Assembly (NCBI GenBank): GCA_017483185.1
Contig: JAFULM010000036.1
Location: 1 to 61,751 of the forward strand
Direction of reading: 5' to 3'
Length of the DNA: 61,751 nucleotides
From: Prevotella sp.
GTDB lineage: Bacteria > Bacteroidota > Bacteroidia > Bacteroidales > Bacteroidaceae
A program made the position numbers and the translations under genes. Position 1 is the first letter of the stretch. Each line of letters opens with the position of its first letter. Below the pieces are notes generated by a model. That model ran no database searches. It saw nothing but the letters and a program-made list of their open reading frames with translations, and was not told where the DNA came from. Below are positions 51,905 to 61,699 of this stretch, in pieces.

Positions 51905-51972
51905 ATAACGCAAAGACGCGAAAACGCAGAGAACAGATATGAAGTCTCTGCGTTTTCGCGTCTTTGCGTTAT
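51905..51972. repeat. ACGCAAAGACGC hairpin (family R3)
   Basis: ATAACGCAAAGACGCGAAAA and its complement form a ~28-bp stem with a ~12-nt loop between the convergent cdsA and YitT genes; it could stop both transcripts. Confidence 0.8.
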
Positions 51973-52016
51973 GCCTTATCCTATCAGGAAAGCGTCTTCA
52001 ACGTTTCTCCCGCACC

Positions 52017-53027
52017 CTATTCCGGATGCACCTCGTCGGCCGAAGGCAGCTGCTTCCAGCCTTCTCCGAACGTATCGTATGCGTCCGTGACGACGACAAA
52101 GGCCCGCGGGTCTGCCTCCTTGATTTTGCTTTTCACGGCCGTGACCTCCTTATGGCTCACGACGAGAAAGAGCATCTCCTTCTCCGCGCCGGTATACAGT
52201 CCGCTGCTCTTGATACATGTGGCTGTGCGGTCGAGGTCTTTCATGATGAACCGATGCAGCTCGACCATCTTTGTGTCACTGATGACAAAGAGCAGTTTGT
52301 CGTCCTTCGCACCGTTGATGACGTATGCCAGCACGCGGGCGGAGATGAATATGGCTATCAGCGAATAGAACGAGAGCAGCCACGAGGGACTCGACGTGTC
52401 GTCCGAACTGCCCACACCGAAACCGATGACCACCAGTCCGAAGCCCACGACGCAGGCATCCACAATCATTATGCCTATCGAGAAGCGTATGTGTCCGAAC
52501 TTCTGGAGTATCATCGCCACGATGTCGCTGCCGCCGGTGGTCGCCTGATTGCGCACCACGATGCCCTGGCCGACACCGATCAGCGTCGCTCCGACGATGC
52601 TCGTGAGCATCAGGTGGTCCGTCATGTCCATACATCCGCCCAGCAGTTGGGTCGGGTCAAGCCGGTGGAGAGCCTCACTCGTCGGATAGACCACAGCCGA
52701 AAGGACGTTCATTATGAGCGGGGTGGTCATCGCCGCGACTATCGTGCGCGAACCGAGTTTGGACCCAAGCAGACAGACGGACAGGATGAGCAGCGGGATG
52801 TCAAACATATAGCCGAACGTACCCACCTGCATCGACGGAAAAAGATTGTGCAAAACGATGCTCGCGCCATAGACACCGCCCGGCACGATGTTATAGGGGT
52901 TGATGAAAAACACAAATCCGGCGGCCAGGATGGTACATCCGATGAATATGCCCACCCACGACATCCACCAGTCCAAATGTGCGGCAGGGCTGCAAAAGTG
53001 TTTCACTCTATTTGCAAAACTTTCCAT
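52017..53027 (-). CDS. YitT family membrane protein
   Basis: 336 residues. Five or six N-terminal membrane segments with the family pattern FFINPYNIVPGGVYGASIVLHNLF and GVGQGIVVRNQATTGGSDIVAMIL. A C-terminal cytoplasmic DUF2179 domain follows (DLDRTATCIKSSGLYTGAEKEMLFLVVSHKEV...DPRAFVVVTDAYDTFGEG). The family's transport substrate is not established. A TATATTTG -7 box (minus strand 53058-53051) precedes it. Confidence 0.88.
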   Translation of the reverse strand: MESFANRVKHFCSPAAHLDWWMSWVGIFIGCTILAAGFVFFINPYNIVPGGVYGASIVLHNLFPSMQVGTFGYMFDIPLLILSVCLLGSKLGSRTIVAAMTTPLIMNVLSAVVYPTSEALHRLDPTQLLGGCMDMTDHLMLTSIVGATLIGVGQGIVVRNQATTGGSDIVAMILQKFGHIRFSIGIMIVDACVVGFGLVVIGFGVGSSDDTSSPSWLLSFYSLIAIFISARVLAYVINGAKDDKLLFVISDTKMVELHRFIMKDLDRTATCIKSSGLYTGAEKEMLFLVVSHKEVTAVKSKIKEADPRAFVVVTDAYDTFGEGWKQLPSADEVHPE

Positions 53028-53050
53028 AGTGTATTCAAATTAATATGCAG

Positions 53051-53058
53051 CAAATATA
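53051..53058 (-). promoter_or_regulatory. -7 box of the YitT gene
   Basis: TATATTTG on the minus strand, 23 nt before the start codon; TTG lies 16 nt upstream. Confidence 0.55.
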
Positions 53059-53217
53059 CAAAACTTTGGCCTTACAACGGCCGTTTTGCCCTATTTTTTT
53101 GCTCATGCGCAGCAAAAAAAGCGAAAGAATGTCTCTACGGCGGTATCTCGCCATGTTTCGCGCGATGATAATAACGGATAATGGTCCATCCGGAGATACG
53201 ATGAGCCACTGCCGGAC

Positions 53218-53590
53218 GGTAATTGTTAAATTCAGAATAATTCTTACAAACGCCCTCCATTTTAACACGGATTTTCCACCAAGTCGTCCCTCGGCTTCAA
53301 ATATGCGAGTTTTGCGCGTGCATCTTTTTTCTCCTGACGGCCAGCATGTTACGACTAAAATCACGGAAGTGTGCAACTTTTTCACCGATTTTTCCACGCC
53401 GTAAGGGCCTTACGGCTCTGCAACGGGGCCGCCGTTGCATCACGACGGGGCTGCCGCTGCACGACAACAAGCACGCCGTTGCAGACCAACGGGGCCCTTA
53501 CGGCTCGGAGGCCGACCGGATTTTGAACGACGGAAGCAGTTTTTCGGTCGGATTACAACGTTTTTATACAATTTTTTGCACGTTGCGAAA
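53218..53590. repeat. GC-rich dispersed repeat, full copy (family R1)
   Basis: Core from CCGTAAGGGCC (53399) to GGGGCCCTTACGG (53491-53503). The left block shares TCGTCCCTCGG, TATGCGAGTTTTGCGCGTGC and GTGTGCAACTTTTTCACCG with the 32-kb copy almost base for base. Confidence 0.75.
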
Positions 53591-53634
53591 TGTTAATATT
53601 AACAATCTTTTTCTGACAAAATTACATCCAGTCG

Positions 53635-53751
53635 TAGGGTCGCGACCCGTCGCGACCGCCACCTTGGCACACGATTCAATCCGTTCGACAGGATGATATA
53701 TGTGGTTGGTCAGGTGGACCAAGAGGCGGTCGCGACGGGTCGCGACCCTAC
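53635..53751. repeat. GTCGCGAC long palindrome (family R2)
   Basis: TAGGGTCGCGACCCGTCGCG and ACCGCC pair with the complement ending at 53751. It lies ~130 nt after the R1 copy, the closest pairing of the two families in the window. Confidence 0.8.
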
Positions 53752-53931
53752 TTTTGGTGTGTATTATCGTCGTATTTTCCACGTAAGACAATCGTAATGT
53801 CACTTTAATCAGGCTACGGCCAACAATGACATGCAAAGACGGTGCGGTCTCGATTTTTTTCGCTATCTTTGTAGGGTTCAACTGAGAACCGTGTTTTCCC
53901 ACAAAGCAATCACTTAAAACAACCTGACATA

Positions 53932-55965
53932 ATGAAACGAACCATCATCCTTTTTGCCGCAGCACTGGCCTTCGGCCATGCCGGAGCCCAAAGCCATGAC
54001 TTCGGCTATCCCTACAAGCCCGTGGCGTTCACTTCCGTCAAGATTGCGCCATCCACTTTCTGGGGAAACCGCATCAAGGCCGCACGCGAGACAACCGTTC
54101 CGCTGGCCTTCAGCAAATGCGAGAGCGAGGGACGTTATGCCAACTTCGTCAAGGCCGCCCACCCGAGCGAGACCTACGACGTCGGCAAGTTCATGGGCTT
54201 CTCGTTCGACGATACTGACGTCTACAAGACCATAGAGGGCGCGAGCTATCTGCTCCAGACCTATCCCGACAAGCGGTTGGAGGCATATATCGACAGTGTG
54301 CTCGACATCGTCGGCGCCGCACAGGAGAAGGACGGCTATCTCTATACCGCCCGCACCATCAATCCCGCCAAACCCCATCCCTGGGCCGGCAACCGCAGAT
54401 GGGTCAAGGAGGAGGACCTCAGCCACGAGCTCTACAACCTCGGACACATGGCCGACGCGGCCTGCGCCCACTATCAGGCCACGGGCAGCCGCAAGTTTCT
54501 CGACATCGTCAAGCGCTATGCCGACTGCGTCATCCGCGAGGTCGGCCCGGCCGAAGGACAGGCACACGTCGTCCCCGGCCATCAGATAGCCGAGATGGCG
54601 CTGGCCCGGATGTATGTTCTCACGGGTGACAAGCGTTATCTCGACGAGGCGAAATTTTTCCTCGACATGCGCGGCAAGACAAAACGCAAGAACGCATACA
54701 GCCAGAGCCACAAGCCGGTGACGGAGCAGACCGAGGCCGTGGGCCACGCCGTGCGGGCGGGATACATGTATGCGGGCATGGCCGACGTGGCCGCGCTCAC
54801 GGGCGACAGTTCCTATATCAAAGCGATCGACACCATCTGCGAGAATATCATCGGCAAGAAGTATTATCTCACGGGCGGTGTCGGCGCACGCCACGCGGGC
54901 GAGTCGTTCGGCGCCAACTATGAACTGCCGAATCTGACGGCCTACAACGAGACCTGCGCGGCCATCTCGATGGTCTATCTCTTTCAGCGCATGTTCCTCC
55001 TGAAAGGCGAGAGCCGATACATCGACTGTCTCGAACGCACATTATATAACGGTGTCATCAGCGGCATGTCCGTCGACGGCGGACGCTTCTTCTATCCCAA
55101 CCCATTAGCTTCCGACGGCCGTTACGCCTTCAACGCCGATGGCAACACCACGCGACAGCCGTGGTTCGGCTGCGCCTGCTGCCCGAGCAATCTGAGCCGC
55201 TTCATCCCCTCGCTGCCCGGCTACGTCTATGCCGTACGTGACAACAGCCTCTATGTCAATCTCTTCGCCGCCTGCACGGCCACGATGGCGGTCGGCGGAC
55301 GCGACGTGACGCTCACGCAAGAGACGGCTTATCCGTGGAACGGCGACATCACGATACACATCGACCGCAACCGCGGCAAGGAATTCACGATGAAGATCCG
55401 CATCCCCGGATGGGTGCGCGGTCAGGTCGTGCCCGGCGATCTCTACAGCTATGACGACGGAGCGACGCCGAAATACAGTGTCACCGTCAACGGCACGGAG
55501 GTCAACGACGCGCTGACCTCCGACGGCTACATGTCCATCAGCCGCCGATGGAAACGTGGCGACGTCGTCCGCATCCACCTCGACATGCTCCCGCGCGTCG
55601 TCAAGGCCAACGCAAAGGTTGCCGACGACCGCGGCAAGATAGCCGTCGAGCGCGGCCCGCTGGTCTACTGCGCCGAACAGGCGGACAACGACGGTTTCAA
55701 CAGTCACCACGTCCTGCTCAGCCGCCATCCGAAGTTTTCTGTCGCTGAAGGCTACAAAATCATGAACACGGAGAGCGACGGACGACCCTTCAGCGTGACG
55801 GCCATCACGGTGGACAACGCTCAGGAGGCTTCTATCGACGCCGACGGCACGCTACGGGCCAAGGACGTGCGGCTCACGCTCATCCCCTATTACGCATGGA
55901 ACCACCGCGGCGCCGGACGCATGGACGTCTGGATGGCACGGGATTTTGACGGTCTGGGAGAGTAA
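53932..55965 (+). CDS. GH127-like beta-L-arabinofuranosidase, secreted
   Basis: 677 residues, signal MKRTIILFAAALAFGHAGAQ. An (alpha/alpha)6 barrel carries GYLYTARTINP, WVKEEDLSHELYNLGHM and VPGHQIAEMALARMY. The catalytic/zinc set of GH127 is present: Glu340 and Cys342 in AYNETCA, and the Cys pair in FGCACCPSN (416-417). Two beta domains complete it. It should release beta-L-arabinofuranose from plant glycans in the periplasm. A TATCTTTG box at ~53864 is the likely promoter of the four-gene operon. Confidence 0.9.
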   Translation: MKRTIILFAAALAFGHAGAQSHDFGYPYKPVAFTSVKIAPSTFWGNRIKAARETTVPLAFSKCESEGRYANFVKAAHPSETYDVGKFMGFSFDDTDVYKTIEGASYLLQTYPDKRLEAYIDSVLDIVGAAQEKDGYLYTARTINPAKPHPWAGNRRWVKEEDLSHELYNLGHMADAACAHYQATGSRKFLDIVKRYADCVIREVGPAEGQAHVVPGHQIAEMALARMYVLTGDKRYLDEAKFFLDMRGKTKRKNAYSQSHKPVTEQTEAVGHAVRAGYMYAGMADVAALTGDSSYIKAIDTICENIIGKKYYLTGGVGARHAGESFGANYELPNLTAYNETCAAISMVYLFQRMFLLKGESRYIDCLERTLYNGVISGMSVDGGRFFYPNPLASDGRYAFNADGNTTRQPWFGCACCPSNLSRFIPSLPGYVYAVRDNSLYVNLFAACTATMAVGGRDVTLTQETAYPWNGDITIHIDRNRGKEFTMKIRIPGWVRGQVVPGDLYSYDDGATPKYSVTVNGTEVNDALTSDGYMSISRRWKRGDVVRIHLDMLPRVVKANAKVADDRGKIAVERGPLVYCAEQADNDGFNSHHVLLSRHPKFSVAEGYKIMNTESDGRPFSVTAITVDNAQEASIDADGTLRAKDVRLTLIPYYAWNHRGAGRMDVWMARDFDGLGE

Positions 55966-55997
55966 GCATGAATTCCACGCACTACAATTACAATATT

Positions 55998-57260
55998 ATG
56001 AACATGAGAAAGATACTTATCATCATCGCCATGCTGGCCGTAACGGCCGGCATCGGAGCAAAGAAGAAGGTGCAGCAGCAGAGCGACCGCGAATATTGGT
56101 GCACTCTGGCTTACAGGATGGCACAGCCCGTGCTGGAGAACATGGCCCGCGGCGAACTGCAGAAGAACATGCAGACGGAGTTCAGCCCGTCCTTCGACAA
56201 GCGCGACCGAAGCGTGGTCTATATGGAGACGTTCGGCCGTCTCATGGCCGGAATAGCCCCGTGGATAGCCCTTCCGGACGACGAGACGGCTGAGGGAAAA
56301 CAGCGCCGCCAGCTGCGCGAATGGGCGTTGGCTTCATACAAAAATGCCGTCGACCCGTCGTCACCCGACTATCTCTGTTGGGGACGCGCCGGACAGAATC
56401 TCGTCGACGCAGCATACATCGCCGAGAGTTTCCTCCGCGCCTATGACCAACTGTGGACGCCGCTCGACAAGGAGACCAAAGAACGCTACATAAAGGAATT
56501 CACCCGACTGCGCAAGATTGACCCGCCGTACACCAACTGGTTCCTCTTCTCCTCCATCATCGAGAGCTTCATGGCCAAGGCGGGCGCCGGATACGACCAG
56601 TTTCGCGTCAACACGGCATGCCGCAAGGTGGAGGAATGGTATGTCGGAGACGGCTGGTATGCCGACGGACCTGACTTCGCGTTCGACTACTACTCCAGCT
56701 ATGTCTTCCACGCGATGTATCTCGAGACGCTCCGGGCTATGGTTGACGCCAAGGCCAACACGCGGCTGGACTACCGGAAATACTATGACCGCGCGCTCAA
56801 ACGTGCGCAGAAGTATGCCATCATCCTCGAACGTTTCATCTCGCCCGAAGGCACTTTCCCTGTCATAGGCCGCAGCACGCCCTACCGCATGGCCGCCATG
56901 CAGCCGCTGGCGCTGATGGCATGGTACGAAAAACTGCCGCAAGACCTGACCAACGGACAGGTGCGAGCGGCTCTGACAAAGGTTCTCCACCGCATGTTCG
57001 ACACGCAGAACAACTTCAACGAGAGCGGCTTTCTGACCATCGGATTCTGCGGTCATCAGCCCGAGACGGCCGACTGGTACACCAACAACGGCTCGCTCTA
57101 TATGACTTCATTAGCCTTCATGCCTCTCGGACTGCCCGCCGACAATCCCTTCTGGACCGACGCGCCGCAGCCGTGGACGCAGGTCAAGGCGTGGGGCGGA
57201 CAGCCGTTCCCGAAGGACCACCGCTGGGGTGACGACATTAAGACAAAAGACAAGTGGTGA
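55998..57260 (+). CDS. DUF2264 (GH154-like) glycoside hydrolase
   Basis: 420 residues. The start at 55998 (MNMRKILIIIAMLAVTAGIGA) is chosen for its signal peptide; 55968 or 56004 are possible. The DUF2264 pattern is clear: SVVYMETFGRLMAGIAPWIALP, WGRAGQNLVDAAYIAESFLRA, TNWFLFSSIIESFM, DGWYADGPDFAFDYYSSYVFH, GRSTPYRMAAMQPLA. Characterised members act on glucuronic-acid-containing side chains. It starts 32 nt after the GH127 gene. Confidence 0.85.
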   Translation: MNMRKILIIIAMLAVTAGIGAKKKVQQQSDREYWCTLAYRMAQPVLENMARGELQKNMQTEFSPSFDKRDRSVVYMETFGRLMAGIAPWIALPDDETAEGKQRRQLREWALASYKNAVDPSSPDYLCWGRAGQNLVDAAYIAESFLRAYDQLWTPLDKETKERYIKEFTRLRKIDPPYTNWFLFSSIIESFMAKAGAGYDQFRVNTACRKVEEWYVGDGWYADGPDFAFDYYSSYVFHAMYLETLRAMVDAKANTRLDYRKYYDRALKRAQKYAIILERFISPEGTFPVIGRSTPYRMAAMQPLALMAWYEKLPQDLTNGQVRAALTKVLHRMFDTQNNFNESGFLTIGFCGHQPETADWYTNNGSLYMTSLAFMPLGLPADNPFWTDAPQPWTQVKAWGGQPFPKDHRWGDDIKTKDKW

Positions 57261-57305
57261 CGGACGGCATAATAAGACTACCGCAAAACATCTTCTGAAC
57301 TATAT

Positions 57306-59162
57306 ATGAACATCAAGGACATCATCATCGGTGCCGTCTGCCTCATCTGCTGCCACACCGCGGGGATGGCGCAGACGGCGTCTGATTTGCCAAAAGCGAT
57401 GGTAGAGCCGGGCCGTTTCGCCCCTCTGCCGAAAGCGGACGACCGTTTTTGGCATGACTCCGTGCCGGAGGCGATGCGCCAGAGCTATATCGGCTACGGC
57501 GAACAATTTCTCGGACGACCGTGGACGACGCTGCCGCTGACCTCATTCGCCGAGTTCAAAACCAACGGAAACCGTACCCGCTACGAAGCCGCCAGCTTCG
57601 CGAAGCGCCGCCAGCTGGCCGCCCTCGTCATGGCGGAGATTGTCGAAGGTAAGGGACGGTTCACCGCCGACATCATCAACGGGCTGGGCAGCTTCTGCGA
57701 GGAGACGTGGTGGGGCATACCGGCCCACTATGGCAAGCGCTTTCCCGTCGCCTCCGACCAGACCGTCGACCTCTTCAACGCAGAGACGGCAGGGCTTATA
57801 GCATGGACGAGATATATGCTGGAGACGCAGCTCGAAGCGTTCGCGCCGGGCTTCTGCCGCCACATCGACGACGAAATCACGCGCCGGATGCTCCGTCCCG
57901 CCGTCGCCAAGAACTACTGGTGGAAGAAGGCTGGCATGAACTGGAACCCGTGGATATGTTCCAACTGGCTCACCTGCGTGCTCATCTGCGAGCGGGACAG
58001 CACCCGCAGGACGGAGGCCGTAGGCCAAATTGTCAAGGCGATGGAGGCGTTCACTGACGCCTATCCCGCCGACGGAGGATGCGACGAAGGCACCGGCTAC
58101 TGGGACCGCGCGGCGGCTTCGCTCTACGAGTGCATCCGTCTGCTGCGTCTGGCGACAGACGGCAAGGCCGACATGATGACGCCGAAGGTACGCGAGATGA
58201 TTGCCTATATATATAAGATGTATATCGGCGGAGGCTATTGCGTCAATTTCGCCGATGCCCACGACAACCGCATGCAGGCGCAACCGGACATCATTCTGCC
58301 CATCGCACTGGACACACAGGACCCCGTCATGCTCGGATTCGCCGCCCACATAGCCCGCGAAACAAATCTATTCACCGACCCCGCACCGCTCTACGACCGC
58401 AGCGGAAACTTCCCCGCGCTCAGCCGCGAACTGTTCATGCTCCGTGACATCAAGGCGGCAATGGCCGTGACGCCGCGCGAGCCGCAGACAAAGGACACGT
58501 GGCTGCCCGATCTTCAGGTCATGACGGCGCGCCGCGGCAATCTTTTCGTGGCCATGAAGGGCGGAACGAACGGCGAGAGCCACAACCACAACGACGTCGG
58601 CAACTTCATCGTCTATGCCGACAACAGTCCCCTCATCATCGACGCGGGTGTCGGCGAATATACGTCGGCGACGTTCGGAAAAGACCGTTATTCAATTTGG
58701 ACGATGCAGTCGGCCTATCACAATCTGCCGCTCATCAACGGCGTGATGCAGAAGGAGGGCCGCCAATATGCCGCAAAGGTCGTCAGCCGCAAGGCCGGGA
58801 CATTGACATTGGACATCGCCGGGGCTTATCCGGAAGATGCGGCCGTGGCTCAATGGAAGCGGACGGTAAGCGTAAAGGCGGGAGGAGTGGAAGTGACGGA
58901 GGACTACCGGCTGAGAGAATGGCGCGAACCGACACGTCTGATGTTCGTCACAACCGTCCCGCCGGAAGCAAACGGCGGCCGCATCACAATCGGAAATCAC
59001 GCCATCACGTTTGATGCACGCCGGTTGTCGGCATCCGTCGAGGATATCAGCGACAAGCAGGACAGTGTCATTCGCAATATGTGGGGACCGCAGATGTATC
59101 GCATCGTGCTCACCACGACAGGCCAATCGACCGCCGGCAAAATCACATACACAATCAAATAG
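57306..59162 (+). CDS. heparinase II/III-type polysaccharide lyase, secreted
   Basis: 618 residues, signal MNIKDIIIGAVCLICCHTAGMAQ. The N-terminal alpha-barrel has KKAGMNWNPWICSNWLTCVL and ADGGCDEGTGYWDRAAASLYE; the C-terminal beta-sandwich has GESHNHNDVGNFIVYADNSPLIIDAGVGEYT with the conserved His-Asn-His-Asn-Asp. Beta-elimination of uronic-acid glycans is expected. In arabinogalactan loci a related lyase family (PL27) removes Rha from GlcA caps; that match is only suggested by context. 45 nt follow the previous gene. Confidence 0.88.
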   Translation: MNIKDIIIGAVCLICCHTAGMAQTASDLPKAMVEPGRFAPLPKADDRFWHDSVPEAMRQSYIGYGEQFLGRPWTTLPLTSFAEFKTNGNRTRYEAASFAKRRQLAALVMAEIVEGKGRFTADIINGLGSFCEETWWGIPAHYGKRFPVASDQTVDLFNAETAGLIAWTRYMLETQLEAFAPGFCRHIDDEITRRMLRPAVAKNYWWKKAGMNWNPWICSNWLTCVLICERDSTRRTEAVGQIVKAMEAFTDAYPADGGCDEGTGYWDRAAASLYECIRLLRLATDGKADMMTPKVREMIAYIYKMYIGGGYCVNFADAHDNRMQAQPDIILPIALDTQDPVMLGFAAHIARETNLFTDPAPLYDRSGNFPALSRELFMLRDIKAAMAVTPREPQTKDTWLPDLQVMTARRGNLFVAMKGGTNGESHNHNDVGNFIVYADNSPLIIDAGVGEYTSATFGKDRYSIWTMQSAYHNLPLINGVMQKEGRQYAAKVVSRKAGTLTLDIAGAYPEDAAVAQWKRTVSVKAGGVEVTEDYRLREWREPTRLMFVTTVPPEANGGRITIGNHAITFDARRLSASVEDISDKQDSVIRNMWGPQMYRIVLTTTGQSTAGKITYTIK

Positions 59163-59201
59163 GGGCTATGATAGAGCCTGACGACTTCTCTAAGACAATC
59201 A

Positions 59202-59335
59202 AATAAGTATGTTGCAACAATTAGTTTATACTTTGAACACAGAGACACGGAGACACAGAGGACAATATTACTCTGTGTCTCCGTGTCTCTGTGTTCAAAA
59301 ACTTATTATAAAGTAATAATGAATACTTACCTTAA
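59202..59335 (-). repeat. ACACAGAGACACGG element, copy 2, inverted (family R4)
   Basis: Same ~133 bp as 31705-31837 in the opposite orientation, including the outer AAGTATGTTGCAACAATTAG and GTAATAATGAATACTTA. It lies between the lyase and GH35 genes and ends 17 nt before the GH35 start, so it may alter expression of the last gene. Confidence 0.8.
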
Positions 59336-59352
59336 CAAATAACGATACAGAT

Positions 59353-61686
59353 ATGAAACGATTACTAATCTCACTTTTGCTCATGCTGACCGTCTCGCTG
59401 TCAGCCTCAGCAAAGAAAACGGCCGGTACATTCGCCGTCGGCGACAAGACGTTCCTGCTCAACGGCAAGCCTTTCGTCATCAAGGCGGCCGAAGTCCACT
59501 ATCCGCGCATCCCGCGCTCCTATTGGGAGCACCGCATCAGGATGTGCAAGGCGCTGGGCATGAACACGCTCTGCCTATATGTCTTCTGGAACATCCACGA
59601 GCAGCAGGAGGGCGTCTTTGACTTCACGGGCCAGAACGACGTGGCCGAGTTCTGCCGTCTGGCGCAGAAGAACGGCATGTATGTCATCGTGCGCCCCGGT
59701 CCATACGTCTGCGCCGAATGGGAGATGGGCGGTCTGCCGTGGTGGCTGCTGAAGAAGAAGGACATCCGGTTGCGCGAACAGGACCCTTATTTCATGGAGC
59801 GCGTGCGCCTGTTCGAGCAGAAAGTCGGCGAGCAACTCGCCCCGCTTACCATACAGCGCGGCGGTCCGATCATCATGGTGCAGGTGGAAAACGAATACGG
59901 TTCCTACGGTGAGGACAAGCCGTACGTCAGCGCCATACGTGACATCGTGCGCGAATCGGGCTTCAGCGACGTGACGCTCTTCCAGTGTGACTGGGCGAGC
60001 AACTTCACAAAGAACGGACTCGACGACCTCGTCTGGACGATGAACTTCGGCACGGGAGCCGACATCGACAGCCAGTTCAAGCGCTTGAAGGAACTGCGTC
60101 CCACCTCGCCGCTGATGTGCTCGGAGTTCTGGAGCGGATGGTTCGACAAGTGGGGAGCACGCCACGAGACGCGTCCGGCCGAGAAGATGACTGCCGGAAT
60201 AGACAAGATGCTGTCAAAAGGCATATCCTTTTCGCTCTACATGACCCACGGCGGAACATCGTTCGGCCACTGGGCGGGTGCCAACTCGCCCGGCTTCGCG
60301 CCCGACGTGACGAGCTATGACTACGACGCGCCCATCAACGAGTACGGTCAGGCGACGCCGAAATACTACGAATTGCGCAAGGTCATGGAAAAATATGCCG
60401 ACGGAAAACTGCCCGCCGTGCCCGCCGCACCGATGCCGCTGATAAGCGTGCCTGAGTTCCGGCTGGAGCGCGTGATGAGCCTCAACGACCTCGTGACGGC
60501 CGAGCGGGAGAGCCGCGACGTGGTCACGATGGAGGAGATGAACACGGGTTGGGGCATGGTGAAATATACCACGACGCTGCCCGACGTTCCTGTGAAGAGC
60601 CTGCTGACGCTGAACGACTGCCACGACTTCGCACAGGTGTTCGTCAACGGCGACTATATCGGCAAGATTGACCGCGTGAAAAACGAGAAGTCGCTCATGA
60701 TGCCGCCGGTTAAGAAGGGCGACGCACTGGTGATATTGGTCGAGGCGATGGGCCGCATCAACTTCGGACGCGCCATCAAGGACTATAAGGGCATCACCCG
60801 CGACGTGACCATTCAAGCCGACGTCGACGGCAACGAGGTTACATGGAACCTGAAAGACTGGCTCATACAGGCCACGGCCGATGACTATGACGCCATAAAG
60901 AAGGCTATGGCGCAGGGACATAAAGATGTGAAACGCCGCGAGACAATAACGAGTAAGGGCGGATATTTCCGCGGCAAATTCACACTGAAGAAGCCCGGCG
61001 ACACATTCATCAACACCGAAGCCTTCGGCAAGGGGCAGGTGTGGATCAACGGCCACGCCATCGGCCGCTTCTGGAACATCGGCCCGCAGCAGACTCTCTA
61101 CGTGCCGGGCTGCTGGCTGAAGAAAGGCGACAACGAAGTGATTGTCCTCGACATTGTCGGCCCGAAAGAGGGAGGCGTGGCTTTCTGTCAGGACCATCCG
61201 GAACTGGACAAGCTGAACCGCGAGAAGGCCGTCAAGCACAACAACCCGAAAGACCGGCCTGACCTCAGCACTATAAAGCCCGCACTCACCACACAGTTTG
61301 CCACCGGCAACGGATGGCAGCGTGTCGCTTTTGCCGCTCAGGCCAAGGGCCGCTATGTGGCAATAGAGTGTCAGAGCGTCCATTCGGGCAACGCCGTCTC
61401 CATCGCCGAAATCTATCTGACCGGCGCCGACGGCAAGCGCCTGAGCCGCGAACAGTGGTCGGTCAAGTATGCCGACAGCGAAAACGAACGCGGCAACAAC
61501 ACCGGCGACAAGGCGTTCGACCTTCAGGAATCGACCTATTGGCAGACGGCAAAGGGCGCCGCCCTACCCCATCTTCTCGTCATCGACCTCGGAGCCACGG
61601 AGACCGTGACGGGCATCGAATATCTGCCACGCGCCGAACAGGGAGCGCCCGAGAGCGTAAAGGATTGCAGGGTATTCGTATTTTAG
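59353..61686 (+). CDS. GH35 beta-galactosidase, secreted
   Basis: 777 residues, signal MKRLLISLLLMLTVSLSASA. The TIM barrel has KAAEVHYPRIPRSYWEHRIRMCKALGMNTLCLYVFWN, VRPGPYVCAEWEMGGLPWWLL, acid/base Glu181 in QVENEYGSYG and nucleophile Glu258 in CSEFWSGWFDKWG. Galactose-binding-like domains follow (GQVWINGHAIGRFWNIGPQQTLYVPGCWLK), and a C-terminal discoidin-type domain (YVAIECQSVHSG...YWQTAKGAALPHLLVIDLG). It removes terminal beta-galactose. Complete within the window. Confidence 0.94.
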   Translation: MKRLLISLLLMLTVSLSASAKKTAGTFAVGDKTFLLNGKPFVIKAAEVHYPRIPRSYWEHRIRMCKALGMNTLCLYVFWNIHEQQEGVFDFTGQNDVAEFCRLAQKNGMYVIVRPGPYVCAEWEMGGLPWWLLKKKDIRLREQDPYFMERVRLFEQKVGEQLAPLTIQRGGPIIMVQVENEYGSYGEDKPYVSAIRDIVRESGFSDVTLFQCDWASNFTKNGLDDLVWTMNFGTGADIDSQFKRLKELRPTSPLMCSEFWSGWFDKWGARHETRPAEKMTAGIDKMLSKGISFSLYMTHGGTSFGHWAGANSPGFAPDVTSYDYDAPINEYGQATPKYYELRKVMEKYADGKLPAVPAAPMPLISVPEFRLERVMSLNDLVTAERESRDVVTMEEMNTGWGMVKYTTTLPDVPVKSLLTLNDCHDFAQVFVNGDYIGKIDRVKNEKSLMMPPVKKGDALVILVEAMGRINFGRAIKDYKGITRDVTIQADVDGNEVTWNLKDWLIQATADDYDAIKKAMAQGHKDVKRRETITSKGGYFRGKFTLKKPGDTFINTEAFGKGQVWINGHAIGRFWNIGPQQTLYVPGCWLKKGDNEVIVLDIVGPKEGGVAFCQDHPELDKLNREKAVKHNNPKDRPDLSTIKPALTTQFATGNGWQRVAFAAQAKGRYVAIECQSVHSGNAVSIAEIYLTGADGKRLSREQWSVKYADSENERGNNTGDKAFDLQESTYWQTAKGAALPHLLVIDLGATETVTGIEYLPRAEQGAPESVKDCRVFVF

Positions 61687-61699
61687 GAGTTATCGCGGA

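Noticed and set aside
51939-53168. 409-codon plus-strand frame opposite the YitT gene
   Set aside because: It is the complement of a clear membrane protein gene; the translation is His/Arg-rich without domains.
19711-53751. CRISPR array
   Set aside because: Repeats are long palindromes at distant sites, not evenly spaced direct repeats with spacers; no cas genes.
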